From Streptomyces hilarionis (GTDB lineage: Bacteria; Actinomycetota; Actinomycetes; Streptomycetales; Streptomycetaceae): a stretch of DNA of 64,000 nt. Shown in pieces: positions 27,406-38,100 of the stretch; positions within the stretch are counted from its first letter, which is position 1; each line of letters starts with the position of its first letter. Position numbers and translations under genes: made by a program. The notes beneath the pieces are model-generated. The model had not been told where the DNA came from. It worked only from the letters and a program-made list of their open reading frames with translations, and searched no databases. Location: NCBI RefSeq assembly GCF_024539675.1, contig NZ_JAHHIT010000048.1:1-64000 (forward strand), written 5' to 3'.

Positions 27406-28905
27406 GTGAGTACCACCTACGACCGTGGGGCGTCCGCCTCCGGCACCTCGGAATCGGGCCGTCGTGGCTCCCATGCCGTCCGCTGGTGGGTCCTCGGCGT
27501 GCTCGGCACGGCGCAGCTGATGGTCACGCTCGACGCGACCGTGGTGAACATCGCGTTGCCCGCGGCGCAGCACGACCTCGGCTTCAGCGACGGCAGCCGG
27601 CAGTGGGTGATCACCGGCTACGCCCTGGCCTTCGGCAGTCTGCTGCTGCTCGGCGGTCGGCTCGGCGATCTGTTCGGCCGGCGGACCACCTTCATCACCG
27701 GCCTGGTCGGTTTCGCGGGCGCGTCCGTCCTCGGCGGCGCGGCGACCGGCTTCGACGTCCTCGTCGCGGCGCGGGTGACCCAGGGCCTCTTCGCCGCCCT
27801 GCTCGCGCCGGCTGCGCTCTCCCTGCTCAGTGTGACCTTCACCGACCCGAGGGAGAGGCCGAAGGCGTTCGGCGTCTTCAGCGCGCTGGCCGGTGCGGGC
27901 GGAGCGGTCGGGCTGCTGCTCGGCGGCATGCTCACCCAGTGGGCTTCGTGGCGCTGGGTGATGTACGTGAACGTCGTCTTCGCGGCCGTCGCGCTGGTCG
28001 GCGCGGTGCTGCTGCTGGCCGCGCCCGCGGTCGCCCGACGCCCCGCACTGGACCTGCCGGGCACCCTCGTGGGGAGCGCCGCGCTGTTCGCCGTCGTCTA
28101 CGGCTTCGCCCACGTCGAGTCCACGAGCTGGACCGACCCCGTCACCCTCGGCTCCCTGATCGTCGGCGTGGTGCTGCTGGTGGTGTTCGTCCGGTTGCAG
28201 GCCCGGGTCGCGCACCCGCTGCTGCCGCTGCGGCTCGTGCTGAGCCGCGCGCGTGGGGGTGCGTACCTGACGGTCTTCGTCATCGGCATGGGGATGTTCT
28301 CGATCTTCCTGTTCCTGACCTACTACCTGGAGGCGAGCCTCGGCTACTCGCCGATCAGGACGGGTCTGGCGTTCCTGCCGATGGTCGCGGGCATCGTCGC
28401 CGCGTCGACCACGGCGCCCGCGCTGCTGCTGCCCAGGGTCGGCCCGAAGGTCGTGATCAGCGCCGGCTTCCTGGTCGCCGCGTCCGGCATGGCCCTGCTG
28501 ACCCGGCTCGAGCTGGACAGCGCCTACGCCGCCCACATCATGCCCGGTCTGATCCTGCTGGGCCTCGGCCTCGGCGGGGTCATGGCCACGGCGTTCCAGG
28601 GCGCGACCGCGGGCGTGCGCCACGAGGACGCGGGGGTCGCCTCGGCGCTCGTCAACACCGGTCAGCAGGTGGGCGGTTCGATCAGCACGGCGCTGCTGAC
28701 CACCGTCGCCTCGTCGGCCGCGACCGACTATCTGTCCTCGCACGAGCCCGGCGCCCTGACGGCGGCCCGGGCCGGGGTGGAGAGCTACACCGCCACCCTG
28801 GCATGGGGCTCCGGGTTCTTCGTGGTCGGCGCCGTCCTCGCGGCGCTGCTGATACCCAACGCGCCGCCGGCGCCGTCGGAGGGCGAGCCCGTGATCGGCC
28901 ACTGA
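27406..28905 (+). CDS. MFS multidrug efflux transporter (DHA2, 14-helix type)
   Basis: The 499-residue protein has about 14 hydrophobic segments. It carries the drug-transporter motifs LDATVVNIALP in helix 1 (motif D1), GGRLGDLFGRRTTF in the first loop (motif A) and AGGAVGLLLGG in helix 5 (motif C). It should export a hydrophobic compound by proton antiport. The start is GTG at 27406. It is divergent from the SDR gene and upstream of the tetR gene on the same strand, and operators flank it on both sides. Confidence 0.93.
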   Translation: MSTTYDRGASASGTSESGRRGSHAVRWWVLGVLGTAQLMVTLDATVVNIALPAAQHDLGFSDGSRQWVITGYALAFGSLLLLGGRLGDLFGRRTTFITGLVGFAGASVLGGAATGFDVLVAARVTQGLFAALLAPAALSLLSVTFTDPRERPKAFGVFSALAGAGGAVGLLLGGMLTQWASWRWVMYVNVVFAAVALVGAVLLLAAPAVARRPALDLPGTLVGSAALFAVVYGFAHVESTSWTDPVTLGSLIVGVVLLVVFVRLQARVAHPLLPLRLVLSRARGGAYLTVFVIGMGMFSIFLFLTYYLEASLGYSPIRTGLAFLPMVAGIVAASTTAPALLLPRVGPKVVISAGFLVAASGMALLTRLELDSAYAAHIMPGLILLGLGLGGVMATAFQGATAGVRHEDAGVASALVNTGQQVGGSISTALLTTVASSAATDYLSSHEPGALTAARAGVESYTATLAWGSGFFVVGAVLAALLIPNAPPAPSEGEPVIGH

Positions 28906-28937
28906 GTCCGGGTCCACCGGGCCCGACGCCCCGCCGT

Positions 28938-28951
28938 AAACCGATCGGTTT
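28938..28951. promoter_or_regulatory. TetR autoregulatory operator
   Basis: AAACCGATCGGTTT, identical to the core in the SDR/MFS intergenic array, lies 33 bases before the tetR ATG. Confidence 0.9.
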
Positions 28952-28983
28952 TCAATCGGCCGGAATCGGGTTAACCTCGCAGG

Positions 28984-29553
28984 ATGAGCACCGACCCGAA
29001 GTCGAGCCCCCGCGAGCGGCTGCTGGAGGCAGCGGCCACGCTCACGTACCGGGACGGAGTCGGCATCGGCGTCGACGCGCTGTGCAGGGCGGCGGGGGTG
29101 TCGAAGCGTTCCATGTACCAGCTGTTCGAGAGCAAGGACGAACTGCTGGCGGCCGGCCTGGAGGGACGCGCCGTCGCCTACGCGGCCACGCTCCTGCCGC
29201 CCGCCGACGACGGCCGCTCGCCGCGCGAACGGATCCTGTACGTCTTCGAGCAGTTGACGGCACAGGCGGGCGCGCCCGACTTCCATGGCTGCCGGTTCCT
29301 CGCCGTGCAGATCGAGCTCAAGGATCAGCACCACCCCGCGAGCCGGGTGGCGCACCGCGTCAAGGAGAACCTGACCGGCTTCTTCCGCGGCGAGGCCGAG
29401 CGGGGCGGGGCGAGCGACCCCGACCTGCTGGCCCGCCAGCTGATCCTCGTCTTCGACGGCGCCAGCGCCCGCGCCGGCATCGGGGCCGACACCCCGACCG
29501 GGCTGGTGGCCCCCACGGTGACCGTCCTGCTCGACGCGGCGGGCATGCGCTGA
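28984..29553 (+). CDS. TetR family transcriptional regulator
   Basis: The 189-residue protein has the TetR DNA-binding domain at residues 8-55 (ERLLEAAATLTYRDGVGIGVDAL, given in part, then CRAAGVSKRSMYQLFESKDELL). An all-helical ligand domain with FHGCRFLAVQIELKD follows. Five copies of its presumed operator surround the SDR-hydrolase operon, the MFS pump and its own gene, defining a small local regulon. The inducer is unknown but is probably the pump substrate. Confidence 0.92.
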   Translation: MSTDPKSSPRERLLEAAATLTYRDGVGIGVDALCRAAGVSKRSMYQLFESKDELLAAGLEGRAVAYAATLLPPADDGRSPRERILYVFEQLTAQAGAPDFHGCRFLAVQIELKDQHHPASRVAHRVKENLTGFFRGEAERGGASDPDLLARQLILVFDGASARAGIGADTPTGLVAPTVTVLLDAAGMR

Positions 29554-29761
29554 CGCCCGCTTCGACGGACATCCCCCGACGCCCGCCCGCTTCGACGGAC
29601 CGCGCTGCGCCGTCGGGCAAGGACCGGTGCGCTGCGAGGCAACTCGGGGCACGGCGCGGCTTCTAGCGTGACGGGTGTTCCGTGCCGCGCCCGCCTGCCG
29701 ACCGGCGGCGGACCGACCGAGCGGGCACGGAAGCGCATCCGTCATGACGAGAACGAGGTAG

Positions 29762-30604
<843 letters not shown>

Positions 30605-30783
30605 CCGGGCGGGAGCCGGGTGCGCTTCGGGGCGGCCCGGCTCCCTCGTGTCCCCGGCACGTCCCGGTCCGCCGCGGTGACGCGACCCGGTCCGCCGCGA
30701 CGATCTGACGGATTCACGCGATGCGCCCGCGCTCGTCGCTTGGCACGGTGTTCGGAAAGAACACGTGCTGAGGAGCGGGAACG

Positions 30784-31848
30784 ATGTCGGCGGACGCAAC
30801 CACACGGGACCCCGGGACGAGGTTCTCCGGCGCCCACTACGCCACGGACGCGGTCCCGGCGTCCCGGCGACGGGCCTACTGGCGCGAGGCGCTGTCCCGG
30901 ACCTTCGCGGCGGTGGACGTCGCCGTCCCGGACGGGGCCTGCTCGGGAACCCTCCGCACGTCCGCTCTGGGCCGGCTGCGGCTCACCACGGTGGAGGGCG
31001 GCCCCGTGCGGGCGTGGCGGACCCCGCGGCTGATCGCCCGGGACGGCAACGAGGAGGACGTGGTCGTCAGCCTCGTGGAGCGGGGCGTCGTCGGAATCGA
31101 GCAGGACGGCCGCGAGGTCTGCCTGCGTCCCGGAGAGTTCGCCTTCTGCGACATGGCGCGGCCGATCCGGATGGACTTCCCCGATCCGTACCGGACGAAG
31201 TCCCTCGTCCTGCCGCGGCAGCTCCTGGGCGTCGGCGAGCCCGCCCTGCGACAGCTCACGGCGACGGGCATCCGTCCCGACACGGTGCTGGGCTCGCTGC
31301 TGTCGCCCTTCCTGGCCCGGCTCGTGGACACGGCCGCGCTGTATCCCCCGCACACCGGCACCGCCCTGGCCGGCCACGTCGTCGACCTGCTCGGCGTGCT
31401 GGCGGAGGAACGGCTGCGGCAGGGGCCCGGTGACACGGAGGACGCGGCATGCGTGCTGGTGCCGAGGATCAGGACGTTCATCGACCGCCGTCTCGCCGAC
31501 CCGGACCTGACGCCCGAGGTGATAGCCCGGGCCCACCGGATCTCCGTGCGCTACCTGCACCGGCTCTTCCAGGCGGAGGACGACACCGTCGGCCGGTGGA
31601 TCCAGCGCCGCCGCCTCCAGGAGTGCCGGCGTGAGCTGGCGGACCGCAGGTCCGCCGGCCGGACCATCGCCGCCGTGGCCCACCAGTGGGGTTTCGTCAG
31701 CGCGGCGCACTTCAGCCGGGTGTTCCGGGCCGCCTACGGGATGTCCCCCGCCGAGTGGCGCGCGTCGGCCGCGCGGGCGTCGCCCGGTCGTCCGCCGCGC
31801 ACCGGGATCCTCCCGGCGCCGCCCGCCGCACCGGCCGTGCGCGAGTAG
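30784..31848 (+). CDS. AraC family transcriptional regulator (AraC-binding-like domain)
   Basis: The 354-residue protein has an N-terminal ligand domain of the AraC_binding_2 type (about residues 25-200, with SLVERGVVGIEQDGREVCLRPGEFAFCD given in part). A C-terminal AraC HTH pair (about 245-340) includes VIARAHRISVRYLHRLFQ and IAAVAHQWGFVSAAHFSRVFR. AGGAG precedes the ATG. Its target is unclear; the haloperoxidase-like gene just upstream or the LAL regulator downstream are candidates. The 230 bases after it form a pyrimidine-rich stretch. Confidence 0.92.
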   Translation: MSADATTRDPGTRFSGAHYATDAVPASRRRAYWREALSRTFAAVDVAVPDGACSGTLRTSALGRLRLTTVEGGPVRAWRTPRLIARDGNEEDVVVSLVERGVVGIEQDGREVCLRPGEFAFCDMARPIRMDFPDPYRTKSLVLPRQLLGVGEPALRQLTATGIRPDTVLGSLLSPFLARLVDTAALYPPHTGTALAGHVVDLLGVLAEERLRQGPGDTEDAACVLVPRIRTFIDRRLADPDLTPEVIARAHRISVRYLHRLFQAEDDTVGRWIQRRRLQECRRELADRRSAGRTIAAVAHQWGFVSAAHFSRVFRAAYGMSPAEWRASAARASPGRPPRTGILPAPPAAPAVRE

Positions 31849-32079
31849 GCCGCGACCCGCCGCTTCCTGCTCCTCCCCGCACCTCCCCGCACCTCCCCCC
31901 GCTCCTCCTGGTCCTCCCCGCCTCTCTCCGTCGCCCTCCGGCCCTCCTCGCCGCTCCGGCCGACGCGCCGTCCCGGTGGGGCGCGGGCGGCGCGGGCGGC
32001 GTCACCCGCCCCCTGTGCCCGCGCGCACGCCCGGCCTTGCGATAGTGGACGCGGGGGTGTGCGGCGAGGAGGGGCGTGA

Positions 32080-34827
32080 GTGGCGGGGTCGGGCGGTGCG
32101 CTGTCCCGAAGCGGTCTGCGCGGTCGGGAGGCCGAGCTCGGGCAGCTGGCGGAGCTGATCGCGTCGGTGGCCCGTACCGGAAGCGGTGCGCTGGTGCTCG
32201 TCCAGGGCGAGGCGGGCATCGGCAAGACCGCCCTGCTCACCGAGGCCGTCACCCGGGCGGGCGCCGCGGGCTGGTCCGTCGGCACGGGCAAGGCCGACGA
32301 GCTGCACCACATCGTCCCGCTCTCGTCGCTGGCGGCCTCCCTGCACGGCGATCCGCCGCTGCTGTCCGGGGACGCCTTCGCCGATCTGGCCGGCGGCCAC
32401 GACCAGCGGATCCGGCTGGTGGAGCGCCTGGCGGGGGCGATCGAGGCCGCGGCCGCCGACCGGCCGGTGCTGATCGCCCTGGACGACGTGCAGTGGGCCG
32501 ACCCGCTGAGCCGGTTCGTCCTGAAGCAGCTCCCGACGCGTCTGCGCACCTCGCCGGTCCTGTGGGTGCTGACCGGGCGACAGGGCCCCGCCGACCCGCC
32601 GGAGGAGATCCTCGTCGCGGCGACGCAGGGTGAACTCCCCTCGCTCACCGTGCCGTTGAGCCCCCTGTCCGGCGAGGCCATCGGGCAACTGGCCGACGAC
32701 GCCCTGGGGGAGGGCGTCGACGAGCGGGTGCGCGACCTGCTCGACGGAGCCGGCGGGAACCCCTTCCTGGCGGTGGAGATGCTGGCGGGACTGCGCACCG
32801 CCGGAGCCTCGGGCGAACCCGTGCCCCCGGGACTGGTGGTGGGCGTGCGCGGCAGGCTCAGGTCCCTGCGGCCCGGCACCCTGCGCTTCCTCCGGATGGG
32901 GGCGGTCCTGGGACGCCGGTTCCGCTTCCACGACGCCGCCGCCCTCTGCGGCCGACCGCCCGCCGCGCTGGTCGCGGAGCTCGAGGAGGCGGTGCGCGCC
33001 GGACTCCTGGACGACGACGGGGATCAACTGGCCTTCCGGCACGACCTGCTGCGCCAGGCGGTCTACGTCGACATCCCGCCCTCGGCCCGCAAGGCCCTGC
33101 ACCGGGAGGCGGCCACCCACCTCGTCCTCGCGGGCCACCAGCCGATCGACGCGGTGTCCCACGTCCTCGAGGGCGCCCTGCCCGGCGACGAGGAAGCGGT
33201 GGCCCTGCTCGGCCGCGCCGCCGCCGACGTGCTCCCGGTGACCCCGGGCCTCGCGGCCGACCTCATGACCCGCGCCCTGGAACTCGTGCCGCCCGCACGG
33301 CCGTCGCGGTTCGAGGTGGGCGAGCGGGCGATCGTCTTCCTGACCCGGGCCGGCCGCGACCGCGAGGCGCTCCGGACCGGCGACCGTCTCCTGGCCGGAC
33401 GGCCCTCCCCGGCGGAGTTCGGCCGACTCCAGACGGCCCTGGGCGGGACGCTGTGGAACATGGATCTCGCCGACGAACTGCTCCGCCGCACGGAGACGGC
33501 TCTCGCCCTCGGCGGCGCCGACCCCGGGACCGAGGCCAGGCTGACCGCCCTGCGCGCGCTGGCCCTGTCCCGCGGGCACGATCTCGCCGCGGCCCGGGAG
33601 GCGGGCGAGAACGCCCTGCGCGCCGCCCTCGCGGCGGGCGACCGGGAGGCGCATGTGCTGGCCCTGTCCGGGCTCGGCGAGATCGCGCTCAACGCGGGGG
33701 AGAACGCCGTCGCGCTGCGGCACTTCACCGCGCTCAGCGCCGTCGATCCCGCCTTCCTGCCCGAGGAGGTCGTCGCCCGCACGCACATGGACGACTTCGC
33801 CTCCGGCGAACGGCTGCTCCTGCGGGCGGCGGACCCCGGCGGTGCGCCCCGGCAGGCGATGCTGCTGTGGGCACAGGGCCACCGGCTGCTCGGGCTCGGC
33901 AGGCTCGACGACGCCGAGGCCGACCTCGTGACCATGGAGCGCCTCGAAGACGACGTCCAGGTGCCCGTGCAACAGGTGAACGCCCGCGTGATCCGCTCCC
34001 GGATCGCCCTGCTGCGAGGCGACCGGGAAGCGGCCCGGCGGCACCTGACGGCGGCGCGGGAGAGACTGGCGGCCAAGCCGAACCCGGGCAACACGGCCGC
34101 GGTGCGCTTTCTGGAGGCCGTCCACGCCGACGCCGACGGGGACGTCCGGCTTGCCCTCGACCGGCTCCGGCAGGTGCAGGAGGCGGGCCCCTTCATGCGC
34201 TGGCGGCTGTTGCGCACCTGGGTCGACCGCGCGATCCGCATCGCCCTGCGCGGCGCGGACCACGGGCTCGCCGAGGACCTGGCCGCACAGGCCGCGGCGC
34301 ACGCCGAACGCAACCCCGGCGTGGCCGGCGCGGCCGGGGTCGCCGCGCAGGCGGCCGGCCTCCTGAAGAACGATCCCGCCCTGCTGGAACGCTCCGTGGA
34401 CCTGCTCGGGGCGAGCCCGCGCCCGCTGGTGCGGGCCGCGGCCCGCGCGGACCTGGGGCGGGCCCTGCTGGCAGCGGGCCGCACGCCGGCGGCCGCGGCC
34501 GTGCTGACCCGGGCGCGGGCCGAGTTCGCCGAGTCGGGCGCCCACGGGGCGGCGGCACGGGTGCGGCGTGATCTGGCCCGCACGGGGGCGGGCGGGCGCG
34601 GGGCCGGCGCCCGGCAGCGCCCCGTCCACGGGTGGGAGGCCCTCACGGTCTCGGAGAAGAAGGTCGCGCGCCTCATCGCCGAGGGCCACACCAACCGGTC
34701 GGCCGCCGACCTGCTCGTCGTCTCCCCGCACACCGTCAACACCCATCTGACCTCGGCCTTCCGCAAGCTGGCGGTGAACTCCCGGGTGCAGCTCGCCCAC
34801 CTGGTCATCGGCCTGCGCGACACCTGA
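32080..34827 (+). CDS. LAL family LuxR-type regulator (large ATP-binding)
   Basis: This 915-residue regulator has an N-terminal AAA/STAND ATPase module with Walker A GEAGIGKTALL at about residue 43 and Walker B LIALDDVQWAD at about 130. A long helical TPR-like middle follows, then a C-terminal LuxR helix-turn-helix (about 855-905, LTVSEKKVARLIAEGHTNRSAADLL, given in part). Such proteins sense a small ligand and nucleotide, as MalT does, and activate nearby genes. The start is GTG at 32080 with GAGGAGGGG in front. The sugar ABC importer genes follow 219 bases downstream on the same strand and are a likely target. Confidence 0.93.
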   Translation: MAGSGGALSRSGLRGREAELGQLAELIASVARTGSGALVLVQGEAGIGKTALLTEAVTRAGAAGWSVGTGKADELHHIVPLSSLAASLHGDPPLLSGDAFADLAGGHDQRIRLVERLAGAIEAAAADRPVLIALDDVQWADPLSRFVLKQLPTRLRTSPVLWVLTGRQGPADPPEEILVAATQGELPSLTVPLSPLSGEAIGQLADDALGEGVDERVRDLLDGAGGNPFLAVEMLAGLRTAGASGEPVPPGLVVGVRGRLRSLRPGTLRFLRMGAVLGRRFRFHDAAALCGRPPAALVAELEEAVRAGLLDDDGDQLAFRHDLLRQAVYVDIPPSARKALHREAATHLVLAGHQPIDAVSHVLEGALPGDEEAVALLGRAAADVLPVTPGLAADLMTRALELVPPARPSRFEVGERAIVFLTRAGRDREALRTGDRLLAGRPSPAEFGRLQTALGGTLWNMDLADELLRRTETALALGGADPGTEARLTALRALALSRGHDLAAAREAGENALRAALAAGDREAHVLALSGLGEIALNAGENAVALRHFTALSAVDPAFLPEEVVARTHMDDFASGERLLLRAADPGGAPRQAMLLWAQGHRLLGLGRLDDAEADLVTMERLEDDVQVPVQQVNARVIRSRIALLRGDREAARRHLTAARERLAAKPNPGNTAAVRFLEAVHADADGDVRLALDRLRQVQEAGPFMRWRLLRTWVDRAIRIALRGADHGLAEDLAAQAAAHAERNPGVAGAAGVAAQAAGLLKNDPALLERSVDLLGASPRPLVRAAARADLGRALLAAGRTPAAAAVLTRARAEFAESGAHGAAARVRRDLARTGAGGRGAGARQRPVHGWEALTVSEKKVARLIAEGHTNRSAADLLVVSPHTVNTHLTSAFRKLAVNSRVQLAHLVIGLRDT

Positions 34828-35045
34828 CGGGCGGGCGCGTCGGCTTGTTCACGCGATGCCCGCCGACGTGCGAAGCGGGGCGAAACGGGTCACACGCCTG
34901 TACCGGCCCCGGCGGGACCGACGCGGATGTCAGGGTCCTCGCACCGTGTGCTTACCCTGACCGGGTCGCCACCGGGCCTCTGTCTTCCGCCGGCTTTCCC
35001 GAGAACGACACTCCGGCCGCAGACGTCACTGGGAAGGGCGCCGCC

Positions 35046-36332
35046 ATGAGCACATCGGGACGACGGCAACGACCGGGAAGACCCGGACGAACCGGACGGC
35101 CGCGGGGGCGGCGGATCGCCGCCCTCCTCGGGGCCGGGGCCCTCGTGCTCGCCGCCGCCGGCTGCGGCGGCCGCGAAGGGGAGGGATCCGGCGACGGCCC
35201 GGTCACCTCCATCACCGCGCTCGACTACTACACCGACGCGACGGAGCACGCCCAATGGGGCGAGCGGCTCTCCGCCTGCGGGAGGACCGTCGGCGTGACG
35301 GTCGAGCACACGAGCGTTCCGGGGGCCTCGCTCGTCCCCAAGGTCCTGCAACGGGCGTCGTCGCGGACCCTTCCCGACCTTCTGATGCTCGACAACCCCG
35401 ACCTGCAACAGATCGCCCGGACCGGCGCGCTGACACCGCTGGACCGCTACGGCGTCGACACCCGCGGTTTCGCCGAGGGCATCCTGTCGGCGGGCACCTA
35501 CGAGGGAAAGGTGTACGGCCTGGCGCCCACCGTCAGCACGATCGCCCTCGTCTACAACAAGGACATGCTCGCCGAGGCCGGCGTCGCCGTGCCGAGGACC
35601 TGGGACGAACTGAAGGCGGCCGCCGCCGAACTGACCCGCCCGGGGCGCTACGGGCTGGCCGTCGACGCCAACGCCACGTTCGAGGGCGCCTGGCAGTTCC
35701 TGCCGTTTCTGTGGTCCAACGGCGGGGACGAGAAGCGGCTGGACACCCCGCAGGCCGCGCAGGCGCTCCGGCTCTGGGTCGCCCTGGTCAGGAGCGGCTC
35801 CATGTCGAAGTCGGTGCTCAACTGGACCCAGGCCGACGTCCACGACCAGTTCGTCGCCGGCCGGACGGCCATGATGGTCAACGGCCCCTGGCGGATCTCC
35901 GCCCTGGACGAGGCCGGGAACCTGCACTGGGGGGTGGCCCCCCTTCCCGTGCGGCGGCCGGGGCAGGCCCTCGTCACACCGCTCGGCGGCGAGGTGTGGA
36001 CCGTCCCGCAGAGTCCCTCGCGGGCCCGGCAGGAGAAGGCCGCCCGGGTCCTGGCCTGTCTGAACGACCCCGCACACACGCTCGCGCTGGCCGAGCAGAA
36101 CTTCACCGTCCCCTCGCGCCCCGCGGTGGCCGCCCGCTACGCCCGGCGGACCCCGTCGATGGCGGCCTTCGTCGAGAGCGTCGGACGGGCCCGGGCCCGT
36201 ACGGGCGAACTGGGCGTGAGGTGGCCGGCGGCCGCGACCGCCATCTACACCGCGATCCAGTCCGCGCTGACGGGCGAGCAGACACCGGAGGAAGCACTCG
36301 AGCATGCGCAGCAGACGGCGACCAGCCCCTGA
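35046..36332 (+). CDS. Sugar ABC transporter substrate-binding lipoprotein
   Basis: The 428-residue protein has a lipoprotein signal with lipobox LAAAGC (Cys about residue 40) after an Arg-rich, twin-Arg-containing N-terminus. It is a family 1 extracellular solute-binding protein (VYGLAPTVSTIALVYNKDML, WDELKAAAAELT, AGRTAMMVNGPW). It should capture an oligosaccharide outside the membrane and deliver it to the two permeases that follow. Its last 29 bases overlap the first permease gene. No ATPase is encoded in the operon; Streptomyces importers of this class generally share MsiK. Confidence 0.93.
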   Translation: MSTSGRRQRPGRPGRTGRPRGRRIAALLGAGALVLAAAGCGGREGEGSGDGPVTSITALDYYTDATEHAQWGERLSACGRTVGVTVEHTSVPGASLVPKVLQRASSRTLPDLLMLDNPDLQQIARTGALTPLDRYGVDTRGFAEGILSAGTYEGKVYGLAPTVSTIALVYNKDMLAEAGVAVPRTWDELKAAAAELTRPGRYGLAVDANATFEGAWQFLPFLWSNGGDEKRLDTPQAAQALRLWVALVRSGSMSKSVLNWTQADVHDQFVAGRTAMMVNGPWRISALDEAGNLHWGVAPLPVRRPGQALVTPLGGEVWTVPQSPSRARQEKAARVLACLNDPAHTLALAEQNFTVPSRPAVAARYARRTPSMAAFVESVGRARARTGELGVRWPAAATAIYTAIQSALTGEQTPEEALEHAQQTATSP

Positions 36333-37254
36333 CACGGACCGGCGCACGGCCCGGGCGCGCCTGCGCGAGCCTCTCACCCGGTGGATGTTCCTCGCCCCCG
36401 CCGGGGTGTACCTCGCGCTCTTCTTCGGATACCCCGTCGTCGAGAACGTCGTGATGAGCTTCCGGCAGTACACGGCCACCACGTTCTACACCGGTGCCGC
36501 GCCCTACGTGGGACTGCGCAACTACGCGGACGTCCTGGCGTCGGACCTGTTCACGAAGGCGCTCGTGACGACGGTCCTGTTCACCGCCGGTTCGCTCGCC
36601 GGGCAGTTCGCGCTGGGCCTGGCCCTCGCCCTGTTCTTCCGGCGCCGCTTTCCGCTCAGCGGCGTGCTGCGGTCGCTCCTGCTGCTGCCCTGGCTCATGC
36701 CGCTGGCCGTCTCCGGCGCGACATGGCGGTCGATGCTCGACACGGACACCGGAGTCGTCAACGACGCGCTGCGCCACCTCCACCTCGTGTCGTCCGGCGT
36801 TCCCTGGCTGACCGGCACTTCGCAGGCGCTCGTCTCGGTCGTCCTCGTCAACGTGTGGGTGGGCGTGCCCTTCAACACCGCGATCCTGTACGGCGGTCTG
36901 CTGGACATCCCGCCGCAGTTGTACGAGGCGGCGAGGATCGACGGCGCCGGACCCGTGACCACGTTCCGCCATGTCACCTGGCCCCTGCTGCGGCCCGTGG
37001 CGGGTGTCGTGCTCGTGCTGGGCGTGATGTACACGCTCAGGGTGCTGGACGTCGTCCTCGTGGTGACGGGCGGAGGGCCGGCCGACGCCACCGAGACCCT
37101 CGCCACCCGGTCCTACGAGCTGTCCTTCCGGCAGTTCGAGTTCGGGCGCGGCGCCGCGACGGGCAATGTGCTCATCGTCGTCTCGCTCGCCTGCGCCCTC
37201 CTCCACCTGCGCGTGGACCGGCGGGCCCGGCTCGGCCGGGAGGCGGTCCGGTGA
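36304..37254 (+). CDS. Sugar ABC transporter permease (MalF type)
   Basis: The 316-residue protein has about six hydrophobic helices and the EAA loop YEAARIDGAGPVTTFRHVTWPLL (given as EAARIDGAGPVTTFRHVTWP), the docking site for the ATPase. It starts within the end of the binding-protein gene with GGAGGAA in front, and its stop overlaps the next permease start (GTGA). It forms the translocation pore together with the second permease. Confidence 0.95.
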   Translation: MRSRRRPAPDTDRRTARARLREPLTRWMFLAPAGVYLALFFGYPVVENVVMSFRQYTATTFYTGAAPYVGLRNYADVLASDLFTKALVTTVLFTAGSLAGQFALGLALALFFRRRFPLSGVLRSLLLLPWLMPLAVSGATWRSMLDTDTGVVNDALRHLHLVSSGVPWLTGTSQALVSVVLVNVWVGVPFNTAILYGGLLDIPPQLYEAARIDGAGPVTTFRHVTWPLLRPVAGVVLVLGVMYTLRVLDVVLVVTGGGPADATETLATRSYELSFRQFEFGRGAATGNVLIVVSLACALLHLRVDRRARLGREAVR

Positions 37255-38069
37255 GGCGCGGACCCCGCCGCGGCCCGCTGTCCACGGTCGTGGGGATCGT
37301 CCTGCTCGCGGTGATGCTCTTCCCGGTCTACTGGATGGTCAACGCCTCCCTCCAGCCGTCCGGCAGCGCGCTGCTCGAGGCGGGGTGGTTCCCCTCGCAC
37401 CCGGACCCCAGCGGTTACGTCAGCGCGCTGCGCGATCAGGGACGCAACCTCGTCACCAGCCTCGTCGTCGCCCTCGGCAGCGTCGTGCTCAGCCTCGCGC
37501 TCGCGGCGCCGGCCGCGTACGCGCTGGCCTGGTTCCCCTTCCGCGGCGCCGGCGTCGTGCTCTTCGGTGTCCTGGGCACCCAGATGGTGCCGGGCATCGC
37601 GGTGGCCAACGCGCTCTACAGCGCCTACAACGACCTGGGCCTGCTGAACTCCTACCCCGGCCTGATCCTCGCCGAGTCGACCGCCGGGGTGCCCTTCGCG
37701 ATCATCCTGCTGCGTGCGTCCATGCGGGGCATCCCCAGGGAGATCGTCGAGGCCGCGCGCACGGACGGCGCCGGAAGGCTGCGCACCTTCCGTTCCGTGG
37801 TGCTCCCGCTGAGCGCGAACTCACTGGTCACCGCCGCGCTCTTCACCTTCCTCTTCGCCTGGAGCGACTTCCTGTTCGCCCTCACGCTGACCACCACGGA
37901 GACCGTCCGGCCGGTGACGCTGGGGCTCTACGACTACCTGGGCGCCCACACGAACCGGTGGAACGCCGTCATGGCCACCGCGGTCCTGGCCTCCCTGCCG
38001 GCGGCCGTGCTGCTCGTCGCCGCCCAGCGCCGCATCGCCGCGGGCCTCACCGGTGGCGCCGTCGGATGA
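37251..38069 (+). CDS. Sugar ABC transporter permease (MalG type)
   Basis: This 272-residue permease begins with GTG in the stop codon of its partner. It has about six helices and the EAA motif EAARTDGAGRLRTFRSVVLP. It is the last gene of the importer operon and runs convergently into the DUF5709 gene 31 bases away. No glycosidase is attached, so the sugar cannot be named. Confidence 0.95.
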   Translation: MRRGPRRGPLSTVVGIVLLAVMLFPVYWMVNASLQPSGSALLEAGWFPSHPDPSGYVSALRDQGRNLVTSLVVALGSVVLSLALAAPAAYALAWFPFRGAGVVLFGVLGTQMVPGIAVANALYSAYNDLGLLNSYPGLILAESTAGVPFAIILLRASMRGIPREIVEAARTDGAGRLRTFRSVVLPLSANSLVTAALFTFLFAWSDFLFALTLTTTETVRPVTLGLYDYLGAHTNRWNAVMATAVLASLPAAVLLVAAQRRIAAGLTGGAVG

Positions 38070-38100
38070 GGTGCCGTCCGAGCGGACGCCCTTCGCCCCG

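Noticed and set aside
29554-29610. Repeated CGCTTCGACGGAC after the tetR gene considered as an operator pair
   Set aside because: It is a simple short direct repeat downstream of a stop codon with no dyad symmetry. It is more likely chance or local duplication.
31860-31960. Pyrimidine-rich low-complexity stretch between the AraC and LAL genes
   Set aside because: It looked like a possible repeat array, but units are irregular and there is no dyad symmetry or coding signal.
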